From: Convivina praedatoris
Lineage (GTDB): Bacteria > Bacillota > Bacilli > Lactobacillales > Lactobacillaceae
Direction: 5' to 3' (one strand)
DNA length: 64,000 nucleotides
NCBI RefSeq assembly: GCF_933208505.1
Contig: NZ_CAKOEU010000004.1
The notes under the pieces are model-generated. The model was not told where the DNA came from. It did no database searches and worked only from the letters and a program-made list of their open reading frames with translations. The position numbers were made by a program, and so were the translations under genes. Numbering within the stretch: position 1 is the first letter of the stretch; every line of letters begins with the position of its first letter. This document shows, one piece after another, positions 33,152 to 42,401 of this stretch.

Positions 33152-34945
33152 ATGGAACGGACAACATACGCTGGATTAGTAAACGAGAGTTATTTAGATC
33201 AGACAGTAACGCTGACTGGCTGGGTGCAAAAGCGCCGTAATTTTGGTGAATTGGTCTTTATTGATCTACGTGACCGAGAAGGAATCGTACAATTAACTTT
33301 TAATGCCAAGCATCCACAAGCCTTGGCAATTGCCCAAGAAGCTCGTAGTGAATACGTTTTAGCAGTTACCGGAAAAGTTGTTAAAAGGGCTGATGACCAA
33401 ATCAATACCAAACTGGCTTCCGGCCAAATTGAAATTGAAGTTCAAGAAGCCGAAATTTTAGCTAGCTCTAAGACACCACCTTTTTATATTGAAGATGGCG
33501 TTAATGCCAATGAAGAATTAAAGTTGCAGTATCGTTATCTGGATTTGCGTCGGCCAGAAATGCAAAAGAACTTACGTATTCGTTCAAAGCTGATGGCTAG
33601 TGCTATGCGCTTTATGGATGAAAATGACTTTATTAATATTGAAACTCCTTATCTAGCTAAGTCTACGCCAGAAGGAGCTCGTGATTATTTGGTACCTTCA
33701 CGAGTATTTCCGGGATCGTTTTATGCTTTGCCTCAGTCGCCACAACTTTTTAAGCAATTATTGATGGGTGCTGGCTTTGATCGCTACTTCCAAATTGCCC
33801 GTTGTTTCCGTGATGAAGATTTACGTGGCGATCGTCAACCCGAATTTACCCAGTTGGACTTAGAAACTAGTTTTATGTCAGCTAAACAAATTCAAAGTTT
33901 GGTTAATCAATGGATTAAACAAATCATGAAGGACGTAGTTGATTTTGATCTTGACATTGACCATATTCAAACTTTGACATGGCAAGAGTCAATGGACCGT
34001 TTTGGAACTGACAAGCCTGATTTACGAATTGCCTACGAAATTAAAGATCTTAGCAGCATGATGGCTGATGTTGATTTCGGTGTCTTTGCGCAAACAATTC
34101 AAAAGGGCGGTGTAGTGAAGGCGTTGGCTGTTCCAGGTGGTGCCGAACACTATTCAAGAAAAGATATTGATAAACTTACTAAGTATATCGAACGTTTTGG
34201 TGCGAAAGGTTTGGCCTGGTTGAAAGTAACTGATGACGGCCTTAATGGACCAATTGCCAAGTTCTTTAATGATGAACAGGTCCAAGAAATTGTAACTTTG
34301 AGTGGTTCTCAAACTGGGGACTTGATTCTCTTTGGGGCCGGCCGTCAAGATATCGTAGCTGCTTCATTAGACTACTTACGGCGTCAAACAGCTGCAGATT
34401 TGAACTTGGTTGAAGCTGATCGTCCTTGGCGTTTTGCTTGGATTGTTGATTGGCCATTATTTGAATATTCAGAAGATTTCGGCCGCTGGATTGCTGCTCA
34501 CCATCCCTTTACGATGCCTAACGAAGAAGATTTGCACTATTTGGATGAGGGAGAAGACCCACACCAAGCTCATGCGCAAAGTTATGATTTGGTTCTGAAT
34601 GGTTACGAATTAGGTTCTGGTTCGATTCGTATTCACCGGATGGATATTCAAGAAAAAATGCTTAAAGCCCTCGGATTTACCCCTGAAAAGGCTCAAGAGG
34701 CGTTTGGTTTCTTGCTCGAAGGAATGGAGTATGGTTTCCCACCAATGGGTGGAATTGCCTTAGGTTTAGATCGTCTGGCAATGTTGTTGGCTGGTCAGGA
34801 TAACATTCGAGAGGTTATTGCCTTTCCAAAGAACTCGCGTGCCACTGAGCCAATGACTCAAGCACCTACACCAGTTGACTTTAAACAATTAACAGAACTA
34901 GGACTTGAAGTTGAACCAACTGAAAATCCAAAAGATGAAGAGTAA
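33152..34945 (+). CDS. aspS: Aspartyl-tRNA synthetase
   Basis: 597 residues, bacterial-type AspRS with the OB-fold anticodon domain (TGWVQKRRNFGELVFIDLRDREG), class II core with FRDEDLRGDRQPEFTQLD (motif 2), the bacterial GAD insertion and motif 3 GLDRLAMLL. An ATG at 33146 overlaps the hisS stop, but AAGGAG at 33139-33144 is correctly spaced for ATG 33152, which gives MERTTYAG as in relatives. It is co-transcribed with hisS. Confidence 0.95.
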   Translation: MERTTYAGLVNESYLDQTVTLTGWVQKRRNFGELVFIDLRDREGIVQLTFNAKHPQALAIAQEARSEYVLAVTGKVVKRADDQINTKLASGQIEIEVQEAEILASSKTPPFYIEDGVNANEELKLQYRYLDLRRPEMQKNLRIRSKLMASAMRFMDENDFINIETPYLAKSTPEGARDYLVPSRVFPGSFYALPQSPQLFKQLLMGAGFDRYFQIARCFRDEDLRGDRQPEFTQLDLETSFMSAKQIQSLVNQWIKQIMKDVVDFDLDIDHIQTLTWQESMDRFGTDKPDLRIAYEIKDLSSMMADVDFGVFAQTIQKGGVVKALAVPGGAEHYSRKDIDKLTKYIERFGAKGLAWLKVTDDGLNGPIAKFFNDEQVQEIVTLSGSQTGDLILFGAGRQDIVAASLDYLRRQTAADLNLVEADRPWRFAWIVDWPLFEYSEDFGRWIAAHHPFTMPNEEDLHYLDEGEDPHQAHAQSYDLVLNGYELGSGSIRIHRMDIQEKMLKALGFTPEKAQEAFGFLLEGMEYGFPPMGGIALGLDRLAMLLAGQDNIREVIAFPKNSRATEPMTQAPTPVDFKQLTELGLEVEPTENPKDEE

Positions 34946-34986
34946 TCCCAACTAATCATTAGCTTGGTAGAATGGGATAGAAATTT

Positions 34987-35856
34987 ATGATTACGAAATA
35001 TTTACGGAATTCATTAAAGCACTTTTATTTACGGCAAATTGCTGGGGCGATTTTTTATGCGGTTGTTTTAGCGGTAGCGATGAACTATTTTTGGCTGCCT
35101 GGGCACGTCTATTCGTCTGGTTTTACCGGATTTGCCCAGTTATTGTCGACTTTATCCAATAATCAAATTCCAATTGCTTGGGCATTAGCCTTGACTAACT
35201 TACCGCTTTTGGTGTTGGCTTGGATTCAACTATCACGTCGATTTGCAATTTTTACCACTGGGGCCGTTTTACTTAGTGCCCTCTTAGTACCACTATTTTC
35301 CACCAACACTGTTTTAACACCGGATCCTTTGATAAATGCTATTTTTGGAGGAGCCTTAAATGGTATGGCGGTGGGAACGGCACTCCGCTGTGGTGTTGGT
35401 ACGGGTGGACTTGATATTATTGGTATGATTGTCAAGCGGCATTTAGGTTATAAAATTGGTTCGGTTAATTTGGCTTTCAATGCTGTCATTATGGTTGGTG
35501 CCGGTTTAACTTACGGTTGGAAGTACGCCCTATATTCCATCATTGGGGTCTTTATTAGTGCCCAGTTAATTGACTTTTTCTTCACTCGTCAACAGCAAAT
35601 GCAAGAAATGATTGTAACGACAAAACCTCAAGAAATGGTCGAGGCTATTCAGTGTAAAATGCGGCATGGGGTAACCATTGTTGACAACGCGCAGGGGGGT
35701 TATACTGGTCAGGAACGAGCGATTTTATTTACAGTTGTGACCCAGTATGAGTTGCCTGAATTACGAGAAGCCATCCAAGCGGTTGATCCACAAGCTTTCT
35801 ACAGTGGTTGGAAGGTTGAGTCGACTGGTGGTCTCTTCCACGTACCGGAAGCCTAG
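34987..35856 (+). CDS. YitT family membrane protein
   Basis: 289 residues. Five or six membrane helices (DUF161 region, about residues 12-200) are followed by a cytoplasmic DUF2179 domain (about 205-285) with TVVTQYELPELREAIQ and DPQAFYSGWKVES. The glycine-rich GTGGLDIIGMIVKR motif near residue 140 is typical. Function of the family is not established. The ribosome site is weak (GGGATAG). It stands alone between aspS and rpsU. Confidence 0.88.
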   Translation: MITKYLRNSLKHFYLRQIAGAIFYAVVLAVAMNYFWLPGHVYSSGFTGFAQLLSTLSNNQIPIAWALALTNLPLLVLAWIQLSRRFAIFTTGAVLLSALLVPLFSTNTVLTPDPLINAIFGGALNGMAVGTALRCGVGTGGLDIIGMIVKRHLGYKIGSVNLAFNAVIMVGAGLTYGWKYALYSIIGVFISAQLIDFFFTRQQQMQEMIVTTKPQEMVEAIQCKMRHGVTIVDNAQGGYTGQERAILFTVVTQYELPELREAIQAVDPQAFYSGWKVESTGGLFHVPEA

Positions 35857-35867
35857 TGACTTTTTAG

Positions 35868-35896
35868 TTGACTAATAGTCTTTTATTTGAGATAAT
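35868..35896 (+). promoter_or_regulatory. Promoter for rpsU
   Basis: TTGACT at 35868-35873, a 17-bp spacer and GATAAT at 35891-35896, 60 bp before the rpsU ATG. Confidence 0.7.
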
Positions 35897-35956
35897 AGAC
35901 TACGTTATATTGCATGTCGTGTTAGCGAAATACAGTGCTGGAAGGGAGGGATCGAC

Positions 35957-36145
35957 ATGGCCAAGGTTATTGTTCGTAAGAATGAATCTTTGGATGATGC
36001 ATTGCGTCGTTTTAAGCGTGGTGTTTCAAAAGACGGAACTCTCCAAGAATACCGTAAGCGTGAATTTTACATTAAGCCTTCTGTAGAGCGTAAGTTAAAG
36101 TCAGAAGCTGCTCGTAAGCGCAACAAAAAGAAGAAGAATCGTTAA
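35957..36145 (+). CDS. rpsU: 30S ribosomal protein S21
   Basis: 62 residues, basic, with the S21 sequence KVIVRKNESLDDALRRFKRG and a Lys/Arg-rich tail. It starts at ATG 35957 behind GGGAGGGA. Followed by its own terminator; yqeY downstream is a usual neighbour. Confidence 0.96.
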   Translation: MAKVIVRKNESLDDALRRFKRGVSKDGTLQEYRKREFYIKPSVERKLKSEAARKRNKKKKNR

Positions 36146-36152
36146 TTCGATT

Positions 36153-36179
36153 AAAAACGTCACGTTGGTGGCGTTTTTT
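36153..36179 (+). terminator. Terminator after rpsU
   Basis: The arms AAAACGTCAC and GTGGCGTTTT (one wobble) enclose a GTTG loop, followed by T residues. Confidence 0.85.
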
Positions 36180-36231
36180 CTTTAGCAGTCGTGGTAGACT
36201 GAGTATATAAATATCGGAAAGTGAGCAATGT

Positions 36232-36690
36232 ATGTCTCTTTTAAACCAGTTACAAAATGATATGAAAGTTGCCATGAAGGCCCAAGAAAAAGACCTTCTT
36301 TCAGTAATCCGCCAGTTAAAGTCGGCGGTGATGAATGAAAAGATTCAACTAAAAAAAGATGACCTCAATCGCGATGAAGAGTTGGCAGTGATTGCTCGAG
36401 AAGTTAAGCAACGTAAGGATTCACTGCAAGAATTTATTGATGGACAACGCCAAGACTTAGCTGACAAGACCCAAAAAGAACTTGACTTGCTTAGTCGCTA
36501 CATGCCAAAACAGTTAGATGATGATGAAATTACCGAAGTTGTGCAAGTGGCCATCAAACAAAGTGGTGCTACTGGTCCTAGTGACATGGGGAAGGTAATG
36601 GGTATTGTTTCTGGTCAAGTTAAGGGCCGTGCCGATGGGAAAGTAGTGGCCAATCGGGTTAAAACACTGTTAGCAGAGCTCGCCAAGTAA
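36232..36690 (+). CDS. yqeY: GatB/YqeY domain protein
   Basis: 152 residues, helical, matching the stand-alone GatB/YqeY family that resembles the tail of the amidotransferase subunit GatB. MLSRYMPKQLDDDEI-like and TGPSDMGKVMGIVSGQVKGRADGK segments are typical. The role is unclear (tRNA binding or tRNA-dependent amidation is inferred from the fold). It starts at ATG 36232 behind GGAAAGTGAG. Confidence 0.9.
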   Translation: MSLLNQLQNDMKVAMKAQEKDLLSVIRQLKSAVMNEKIQLKKDDLNRDEELAVIAREVKQRKDSLQEFIDGQRQDLADKTQKELDLLSRYMPKQLDDDEITEVVQVAIKQSGATGPSDMGKVMGIVSGQVKGRADGKVVANRVKTLLAELAK

Positions 36691-36727
36691 GTTTTTGAAC
36701 TAGTTGAAGGAATAAAGGAAATTTTGC

Positions 36728-37609
36728 ATGACGCCAATTATTGGAAGTACGATCAAGGCGCAAGTTACGGATCAAAATGATGAGTATTTTTTCGCTCAAG
36801 TAGATGGATTAACTTATCAAATTGAAAAAGTGGAGTTACAAAAACCGTTGAAATTAGGCGGTTGGGTGACTGGCTTTGCTTATCGTAACCAAAATCACCA
36901 ATTACAAATTAGTAAGACAATCCCAGCGGTTCAAAAGGATCAGTATGCTTGGGGCACAGTGGTTGCCAACCGTCATGATTTGGGTGTTTTCGTGGATATT
37001 GGATTACCAAACAAAGATATTGTGGTTTCTTTGGATGATTTACCCACAATCAAGACCTTATGGCCCCAAAAGGGTGATCGGCTGTTATTATCCTTAAAAG
37101 AAGATCATAAGGGTCTTTTATGGGGTGAAATTGCCCAAGCCGATATTGTCCAGTCCGTTGCACGACGGGCCAATTCACAAGTCAAGGAAAATCATAAAAC
37201 CAAGGCCACTGTGTATCGAAATAAGATGGCCGGTACCTTGGTTATTACGCCCGAATGCTATTTAGGTTTCATTCACCCATCACAGCGGGATAATGAACCT
37301 CGTTTAGGGGAACAGGTGGAAGCCCGCATTATCGGAGTTAACGAACAAGGTGTTTTAAATCTTTCGCTGAAACCCTTGGCTTATCAAGTGATGGATGAGG
37401 ATGCTCGCTTTTTGCTATTGCAGTTGCAACGGAAGACTGATCATTTCTTACCTTTCAACGATAAGAGTGATCCGGATGCTATCCGAGCTCAGTTTGGCTT
37501 TAGTAAAGCACAATTCAAGCGGGCTCTGGGTCGTCTTTATAAGCAGGGATTAATTGAACAGGTTCCAGCAGGAACGAGGTTGGTGGTCAAGGATGGAAAC
37601 CCTGAATGA
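36728..37609 (+). CDS. cvfB: S1-domain RNA-binding protein CvfB
   Basis: 293 residues with three S1-like OB folds (about 1-60, 70-140, 150-215) and a C-terminal winged helix (QFGFSKAQFKRALGRLYKQGLI), the CvfB/YitL layout. In Staphylococcus the homologue affects virulence gene expression; in this organism it is presumably an RNA-binding regulator. GGAATAAAGGA precedes ATG 36728. Its end overlaps xerD by 17 nt. Confidence 0.88.
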   Translation: MTPIIGSTIKAQVTDQNDEYFFAQVDGLTYQIEKVELQKPLKLGGWVTGFAYRNQNHQLQISKTIPAVQKDQYAWGTVVANRHDLGVFVDIGLPNKDIVVSLDDLPTIKTLWPQKGDRLLLSLKEDHKGLLWGEIAQADIVQSVARRANSQVKENHKTKATVYRNKMAGTLVITPECYLGFIHPSQRDNEPRLGEQVEARIIGVNEQGVLNLSLKPLAYQVMDEDARFLLLQLQRKTDHFLPFNDKSDPDAIRAQFGFSKAQFKRALGRLYKQGLIEQVPAGTRLVVKDGNPE

Positions 37610-38486
37610 TCAAGTAGTGGATTATCTGCGCTACATTCAAATTGAACGGGGGTTGTCGGTCAATACAATTAAAAGTTACCGGCAGGACTTGCGGCAATTT
37701 TTAATTTATTTATCAACACAAAAAATCACTCCTCAGCAAATTGATTATTTGGTTATTTTAGATTGGTTAAACCATTTAAAAACAAAAGGGGCTTCTACTA
37801 GTAGTGTGGCACATATGGTTAGTACCTTGCGTAAATTTTTTGGCTACCTTCAGGCTGAAGATGTCCTAAGCCATAATCCGATGGACAAAGTTAAATCTCC
37901 TAAAAAAGCAGCTGCTTTACCGGCTGTTTTAACCATTGATGAGATTGATCAACTTTTTCAAGTCCCAGTGGTGACCACTCCGTTAGGTTTACGAAATCGA
38001 ACCCTGCTAGAAGTGATGTATGCTAGTGGATTGCGGGTTAGTGAGTTGACCAATCTAAAAATGAGCGATTTACATCTGGATTTAGGATTGATTCAAACGC
38101 TAGGAAAGGGTGACAAGGAGCGGATTATCCCCATCGGTGACTTGGCTATGGATTGGTTAAAACAGTATTTTGTCAAGAGTCGCCCGCAACTATTAAAAAA
38201 TGGCGAGAGCAATTACGTTTTTTTAAATGACCATGGTCGCCAACTGAGTCGTCAAGGTGTTTGGAAAATTATTAAAAAATTAGTATTATTAGCTGGTATT
38301 AATAAAGAAATTTCACCCCACACCCTCCGTCATTCTTTTGCAACACATTTATTGGAGAATGGCGCTGATTTGCGGATTGTTCAAGAACTACTAGGACATT
38401 CTGATATTTCGACGACTCAGATTTATACTCATATTTCAAAGAAACATTTAAGTCAGGTGTACGATGAATTTCACCCACGCGCCTAG
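37593..38486 (+). CDS. xerD: Site-specific tyrosine recombinase XerD
   Basis: 297 residues. The N-terminal SAM-like DNA-binding domain covers about 1-90. The catalytic domain has Arg in ASGLRVSEL, HTLRHSFATH, LGHSDISTTQ and the nucleophile Tyr in QIYTHIS. It resolves chromosome dimers at dif, usually with XerC. A longer frame from 37554 exists, but ATG 37593 gives the family-like start and keeps a short overlap with cvfB. The position before scpA-scpB groups segregation genes. Confidence 0.92.
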   Translation: METLNDQVVDYLRYIQIERGLSVNTIKSYRQDLRQFLIYLSTQKITPQQIDYLVILDWLNHLKTKGASTSSVAHMVSTLRKFFGYLQAEDVLSHNPMDKVKSPKKAAALPAVLTIDEIDQLFQVPVVTTPLGLRNRTLLEVMYASGLRVSELTNLKMSDLHLDLGLIQTLGKGDKERIIPIGDLAMDWLKQYFVKSRPQLLKNGESNYVFLNDHGRQLSRQGVWKIIKKLVLLAGINKEISPHTLRHSFATHLLENGADLRIVQELLGHSDISTTQIYTHISKKHLSQVYDEFHPRA

Positions 38487-38494
38487 GAGTTTTT

Positions 38495-38854
38495 ATGCTG
38501 ATTAAATCACGTCAAGATGATGAAAAAATGGTTATGGGCTTGTTTTCGCTGTTACCCGGCCTAAAGGAAATCGCGCATTTAAATGTCGAGCTAGCCGAAT
38601 ATCAAAAGCCCTCGCGGACTTTATATGTCTGGCAGGAAAATCCTCAAAGTCAGATTCAAGGCCTGTTGGGAGTTGAACAAATTAATCCCGAGTTACTTTT
38701 AGTTCGTCATATTATTTTGACCCCCGGTGTCCGTTCGCAAGAACATTACTTTCAAATGTTGGATAATTTACAGCGTTTAAATCAGGACAGCTTTATCATG
38801 GGCAGTTTGGCCACTCAAAAGCTAGTTCAACACTGGAGGCAAACGCCATCGTGA
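38495..38854 (+). CDS. ribT: RibT-like GNAT-family protein
   Basis: 119 residues, resembling Bacillus RibT, an acetyltransferase-fold protein: MLIKSRQDDEKMVMGLFSLLPG at the start, then a GxxGVE-type strand and an RHI strand before the acetyl-CoA region. The usual Q/RxxGxG/A loop is poorly kept (TPGVRSQEHYFQ), so activity is doubtful. As in Bacillus, it precedes scpA, and its stop overlaps the scpA GTG. No riboflavin biosynthesis genes are near. Confidence 0.75.
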   Translation: MLIKSRQDDEKMVMGLFSLLPGLKEIAHLNVELAEYQKPSRTLYVWQENPQSQIQGLLGVEQINPELLLVRHIILTPGVRSQEHYFQMLDNLQRLNQDSFIMGSLATQKLVQHWRQTPS

Positions 38855-39603
38855 GCACGAGCTTGACAATTAAATTAACTGACTTTGAGGGACCATTAGA
38901 CCTATTACTACATCTTATTAAAAAAAATAAGATGAACATTTTTGACTTACCAATTGCTCAAATTACGCAACAATATCTAGATTTTATTCGAGTGCAAAAA
39001 TCAATGGAATTAGATGTTGCCAGTGAATATTTAGTCATGGCGGCCAATTTAATTCGTTTAAAATCAATTGATTTGTTACCGCGCCCGGCTGCTGTTGATG
39101 AGCTTGAAGATGACTACCAGGATCCGCGTCAAGAGCTGATTGACCGTCTATTGGCCTATCATCGCTACCAAGCGGCCAGTGAGTTTTTTCAAGAACGGGT
39201 AACTCAAGAGCAACATGCCTTTACCCGACCAACCCAGTTAACGGATGCCAATCAACAAAAAGAAATCCATTTAACTCCGGGTTTGACGCTAATTGACTTG
39301 CAATTGGCTTTTGACAGTATTTTAAATCGTCAACAGGCTAAAATACCGCAGCGCCGTCAAATTCAAAAAGAAACTTATACCATTGGTGAGGGGATTGATA
39401 CTCTACGTCAGCGTTTAGCTCAAGCTAAGCCAAATCAATCCTTAAATTTGGATCAGCTGTTGGCTGATATATACGAGCGTGATTTTTTATTGGTCTTATT
39501 TTTAGCCTTGTTGGAATTGGCTAAATCTGGTGAAATAGCGCTGTCACAAAGTAATCGCCAAGCAGAAATCTTAATTAAAGTGATAATCAATGAACAATCT
39601 TAG
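38851..39603 (+). CDS. scpA: Segregation and condensation protein ScpA
   Basis: 250 residues, the kleisin subunit of the SMC-ScpAB condensin. DFEGPLDLLLHLIKKNKMNIFDLPIAQI-type N-terminal domain binds the SMC neck, and a C-terminal winged helix (LLVLFLALLELAKSGEI) binds the SMC head. It starts with GTG 38851, overlapping ribT by 4 nt; GGAGG lies 11 bases upstream. It overlaps scpB by 14 nt. Confidence 0.93.
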   Translation: MSTSLTIKLTDFEGPLDLLLHLIKKNKMNIFDLPIAQITQQYLDFIRVQKSMELDVASEYLVMAANLIRLKSIDLLPRPAAVDELEDDYQDPRQELIDRLLAYHRYQAASEFFQERVTQEQHAFTRPTQLTDANQQKEIHLTPGLTLIDLQLAFDSILNRQQAKIPQRRQIQKETYTIGEGIDTLRQRLAQAKPNQSLNLDQLLADIYERDFLLVLFLALLELAKSGEIALSQSNRQAEILIKVIINEQS

Positions 39604-40198
39604 TCAATTAGAAGCCCTTTTATTTGTAGCCGGAGATGAAGGGCTTAGTATGAATGATTTGGTACAAGCGACCGGCTTTGATCGGGCGGCCATGCCACAT
39701 TTACTGGAACAATTGGGAGAACGCTATCATCAAGTCGAAAGTGGCCTAACCTTGCGTTTGGATCAAGAACGCTATGTGCTAGTAACTAAACCAGCATTAG
39801 GACCCGTGGTGAATCGCCTCTTTGTTTCACCGGTCAACGATAAATTAACACAGCCCCAATTGGAAACTTTGGTAATTGTTGCCTATCAACAACCAACTAC
39901 TCGAGTAGAAATCGAACAAATTCGTGGGGTGTCTTCGGCAGGAACTTTGCAAAAATTGTTACTATATCGCTTAATTGCTGTGGGAGGTCGACGAGATGAA
40001 ATTGGTCGTCCGCTCGAGTATGTGACCACACCTGAATTTTTAGATTATTTTGGTTTAGAAAATCTGAAGGATTTGCCTGATTTACCAGATATTGCTGAAT
40101 TAAATTTGGCTGATAGTGAGCTCGATCCACAGGATTTATTTCAAGCTAGTTCGACAGAAGTGCCTAGTAAGCTAACAGAAAAGGAAGAGAACTCATAA
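39590..40198 (+). CDS. scpB: Segregation and condensation protein ScpB
   Basis: 202 residues with two winged helices: LEALLFVAGDEGLS at the N-terminus and QLETLVIVAYQQPTTRVEIEQIRGV in the second. It binds ScpA in condensin. It is coupled to scpA by overlap and followed two bases later by rluB. Confidence 0.94.
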   Translation: MNNLSQLEALLFVAGDEGLSMNDLVQATGFDRAAMPHLLEQLGERYHQVESGLTLRLDQERYVLVTKPALGPVVNRLFVSPVNDKLTQPQLETLVIVAYQQPTTRVEIEQIRGVSSAGTLQKLLLYRLIAVGGRRDEIGRPLEYVTTPEFLDYFGLENLKDLPDLPDIAELNLADSELDPQDLFQASSTEVPSKLTEKEENS

Positions 40199-40200
40199 GC

Positions 40201-40950
40201 ATGGATGAAGAAAAAGAACGACTGCAAAAAGTGATTGCCCAAGCTGGCTTGGCTTCTCGCCGTGGGGCTGAAGAATTGATTACAACTGGTCGAGTTGAAG
40301 TTAACCAGGAGATTGTGCGGACTTTAGGGACTAAAGTTGGGCCCCATGATCACGTTAGTGTGGATGGCGTGCCAATTGAAGAGCGAGAAAAGTTAGTTTA
40401 CTATCTGCTCAATAAGCCCCGTGGTGTCGTGACGACCAATCATGATGAAAAGAACCGTCATACAGTTGTGGATTTATTAAGTGATGTGAGCCAGCGAGTT
40501 TATCCAGTTGGCCGTTTGGATTATGATACTACTGGGGCCTTGTTGTTAACTAATGACGGTACTTTAGCCAATGAATTAATGCACCCTAAAAAAAGGGTAA
40601 ACAAGGCCTATTTAGCTAAGGTCAAAGGTCTGGCTACTGAAGAACAAATTCAACCTTTACGTCAAGGAGTGGTCATTGATGGTCGTAAAACGGCTCCAGC
40701 TAAGGTAGCCATTAGTCGCTGGGATCACACGAAAAACACCAGTATGATTACCATTACCATTCATGAAGGTCGTAATCATCAGGTGAAAGAAATGTTAGCG
40801 AAGGTCGGTCTACCGGTTATTAAACTAACTCGTCAACGCTATGCCTTTTTAGACTTGGTTGGTTTGCAGCCTGGTGAATATCGAGCATTAAAGCACGATG
40901 AGGTTAAGCGCCTCAAAGAGGGTAATTATCGTAATTTACGTCGAAAGTAA
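40201..40950 (+). CDS. rluB: 23S rRNA pseudouridine synthase (RluB family)
   Basis: 249 residues. An N-terminal S4 domain (LQKVIAQAGLASRRGAEELI) precedes the RsuA/RluB/E/F catalytic domain with GRLDYDTTGALLLTNDG, which holds the catalytic Asp. The likely target is U2605 of 23S rRNA by homology. It starts at ATG 40201 behind AAGGAAGAGA and closes the scpA-scpB-rluB group. Confidence 0.92.
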   Translation: MDEEKERLQKVIAQAGLASRRGAEELITTGRVEVNQEIVRTLGTKVGPHDHVSVDGVPIEEREKLVYYLLNKPRGVVTTNHDEKNRHTVVDLLSDVSQRVYPVGRLDYDTTGALLLTNDGTLANELMHPKKRVNKAYLAKVKGLATEEQIQPLRQGVVIDGRKTAPAKVAISRWDHTKNTSMITITIHEGRNHQVKEMLAKVGLPVIKLTRQRYAFLDLVGLQPGEYRALKHDEVKRLKEGNYRNLRRK

Positions 40951-40960
40951 TTGCTTTTTA

Positions 40961-40969
40961 TGATAAAAT
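40961..40969 (+). promoter_or_regulatory. Extended -10 promoter of the FMN riboswitch transcript
   Basis: TGATAAAAT, about 15 bp before the first base of the aptamer. Confidence 0.45.
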
Positions 40970-40984
40970 ATTAATAATTTCAAT

Positions 40985-41107
40985 AACTTCGGGGTCAGGT
41001 GAAAGTCCTAACCGGCGGTGATGCAGTCATGATAAGCCCGCGACCTACTTATGTAGCTGATCTGGTGAGAATCCAGAGCCGACCGTAAAGTCGGGTATAA
41101 AGAAGTT
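40985..41107 (+). promoter_or_regulatory. FMN riboswitch (RFN element)
   Basis: Closing helix AACTTC/GAAGTT. Conserved blocks include GGGTCAGGTGAAAGTCC, ACCGGCGGTGA, AGCCCGCGA, CTGGTGAGAATCCAG and AGCCGACCGTAAAGTC. It senses FMN and switches off ribU when flavin is ample. Confidence 0.96.
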
Positions 41108-41122
41108 AAAGCCTATTTTGTG

Positions 41123-41162
41123 CTGTTTTTCGTGAACCCTGGAGACGAAAGGCAGTTTTTTT
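41123..41162 (+). terminator. Expression-platform terminator of the FMN riboswitch
   Basis: The arms CTGTTTTTCGT and ACGAAAGGCAG pair with two wobble pairs and run into seven T residues. It lies between the aptamer and the ribU ribosome site. Confidence 0.8.
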
Positions 41163-41194
41163 GTTGTCTGCACAATATTTCAGGAGGAATGACC

Positions 41195-41776
41195 ATGCAA
41201 CATCTTCGTACCAAGCAAATCACACTCATTAGTATTTTGGCAACAATCTCGTTTGCCCTAATGATTTTTCCGCAGTTTTCACTAATACCGGGCGCATCGT
41301 TTTTAAAAATTGAATTTTCGATTATCCCAGTTGTGATTGCCCTTTATTGGCTAGATTTTACTAGTGCCGTTTGGGTGCTAGTTTTAAGAACGCTTTTAAA
41401 AGTTTTTCTATTAAATGGCGGGGTTAATACCTATATTGGCTTGCCAGTTAATTTAGCCGTTGCTTTAACTTTTATTATTGGCTTGAAACTTTGTCTGCCA
41501 GAATTTGATTTTGGCCAACAACAAGGACGTAAGGTACTAGCTCTGGTAGTTAGCACTCTTGCCATGACGGTTGTAGCTTTACTGGTCAATGTAACGATTG
41601 CCATGCCTTTGTATAGCGAATTTGCTCATTTTGATATCAGTAAATTCATTGGTACCAAAACCTACCTGTGGGGGATGGTCTTACCATTTAATCTAATTGA
41701 AGGGTTATTTTGGTCGGGTGTATCTTATTTTGTATTAATTCTCGTCGCCCCTTTTAAAAATCGCTTTAAATCTTAA
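41195..41776 (+). CDS. ribU: Riboflavin ECF transporter substrate-binding protein RibU
   Basis: 193 residues with six membrane helices. ISFALMIFPQFSLIPGASFLKIEFSIIP is a RibU hallmark region. It works as the S component with a shared EcfAA'T module encoded elsewhere. A longer frame starts at 41120 within the terminator. AGGAGG at 41182-41187 fits ATG 41195. FMN-riboswitch control confirms the substrate. Confidence 0.95.
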   Translation: MQHLRTKQITLISILATISFALMIFPQFSLIPGASFLKIEFSIIPVVIALYWLDFTSAVWVLVLRTLLKVFLLNGGVNTYIGLPVNLAVALTFIIGLKLCLPEFDFGQQQGRKVLALVVSTLAMTVVALLVNVTIAMPLYSEFAHFDISKFIGTKTYLWGMVLPFNLIEGLFWSGVSYFVLILVAPFKNRFKS

Positions 41777-41846
41777 GAAAAGGTTATCATTTTCTAGTTA
41801 ATGCCTATGGTAAACTGTTTTTAGGAATTAATTGGAGGCTAAATTG

Positions 41847-42395
41847 ATGAATGAGAATCAACAACCAATGAGCCGTAGTTTGCGTAATAAAGCAGAACAC
41901 AAGCAAGCTGCAAAACAAGATGCTCATCAAAATAAGGGTCATGCTCGTTTAATCGTGTTTTTGGTGATGGTATCGTTAGTAGTGCTTTCTAGTGCGCCAA
42001 TTTATGGTCTTATCAGCAATCATCCTAGCCCCAGTGCCAGTAAAAGCAGTAGTAGCAAGAAGGAATCGTCTGCTTCTAAGTCGGAATCAACTAGTTCTTC
42101 TAGCTCTTCTAAAAGTAGCACAAGCAGTCAAAGTAGTAGCCAGCCAACTTCTGCTAGTGAACACAGTAGTAGTGCTATGTCAGAAAGTGCTCAGTCAAGT
42201 AGCCAACAGCCTAGCCAAAGCAGTAGTAGCAGTCAAGCTGCTACTGGTAATACAGCCGTTTTAGCACCGAGCCAGACCTTGTATAACTTTGCGGTTTCAC
42301 ACGGTACGACAACTCAGCAAGTAATCAGTTTAAATCCTGGTTTGAATGCTAACAACTATAGTCAGTATGCTGGTCAAGCATTGAGGGTGAAGTAA
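41847..42395 (+). CDS. Ser-rich membrane-anchored LysM protein (SAG1386/EF1546 type)
   Basis: 182 residues from ATG 41847, set by GGAGG at 41834-41838. A basic N-terminal tail is followed by one membrane helix (about residues 35-56), a long Ser/Gln-rich linker (about 60-135) and a C-terminal LysM domain (TLYNFAVSHGTTTQQVISLN). The layout predicts a type II membrane protein with LysM touching peptidoglycan. The gene sits before cmk as in streptococci and enterococci. Precise role unknown. Confidence 0.85.
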   Translation: MNENQQPMSRSLRNKAEHKQAAKQDAHQNKGHARLIVFLVMVSLVVLSSAPIYGLISNHPSPSASKSSSSKKESSASKSESTSSSSSSKSSTSSQSSSQPTSASEHSSSAMSESAQSSSQQPSQSSSSSQAATGNTAVLAPSQTLYNFAVSHGTTTQQVISLNPGLNANNYSQYAGQALRVK

Positions 42396-42401
42396 GCCAT
42401 A

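Noticed and set aside
42000..42240. AGT/AGC-rich run as a tandem DNA repeat
   Set aside because: It encodes the Ser-rich linker and has no constant repeat unit.
41992..42264. 90-residue second frame in the Ser-rich LysM gene
   Set aside because: Val/Leu-rich product of the repeated AGT/AGC codons in another frame.
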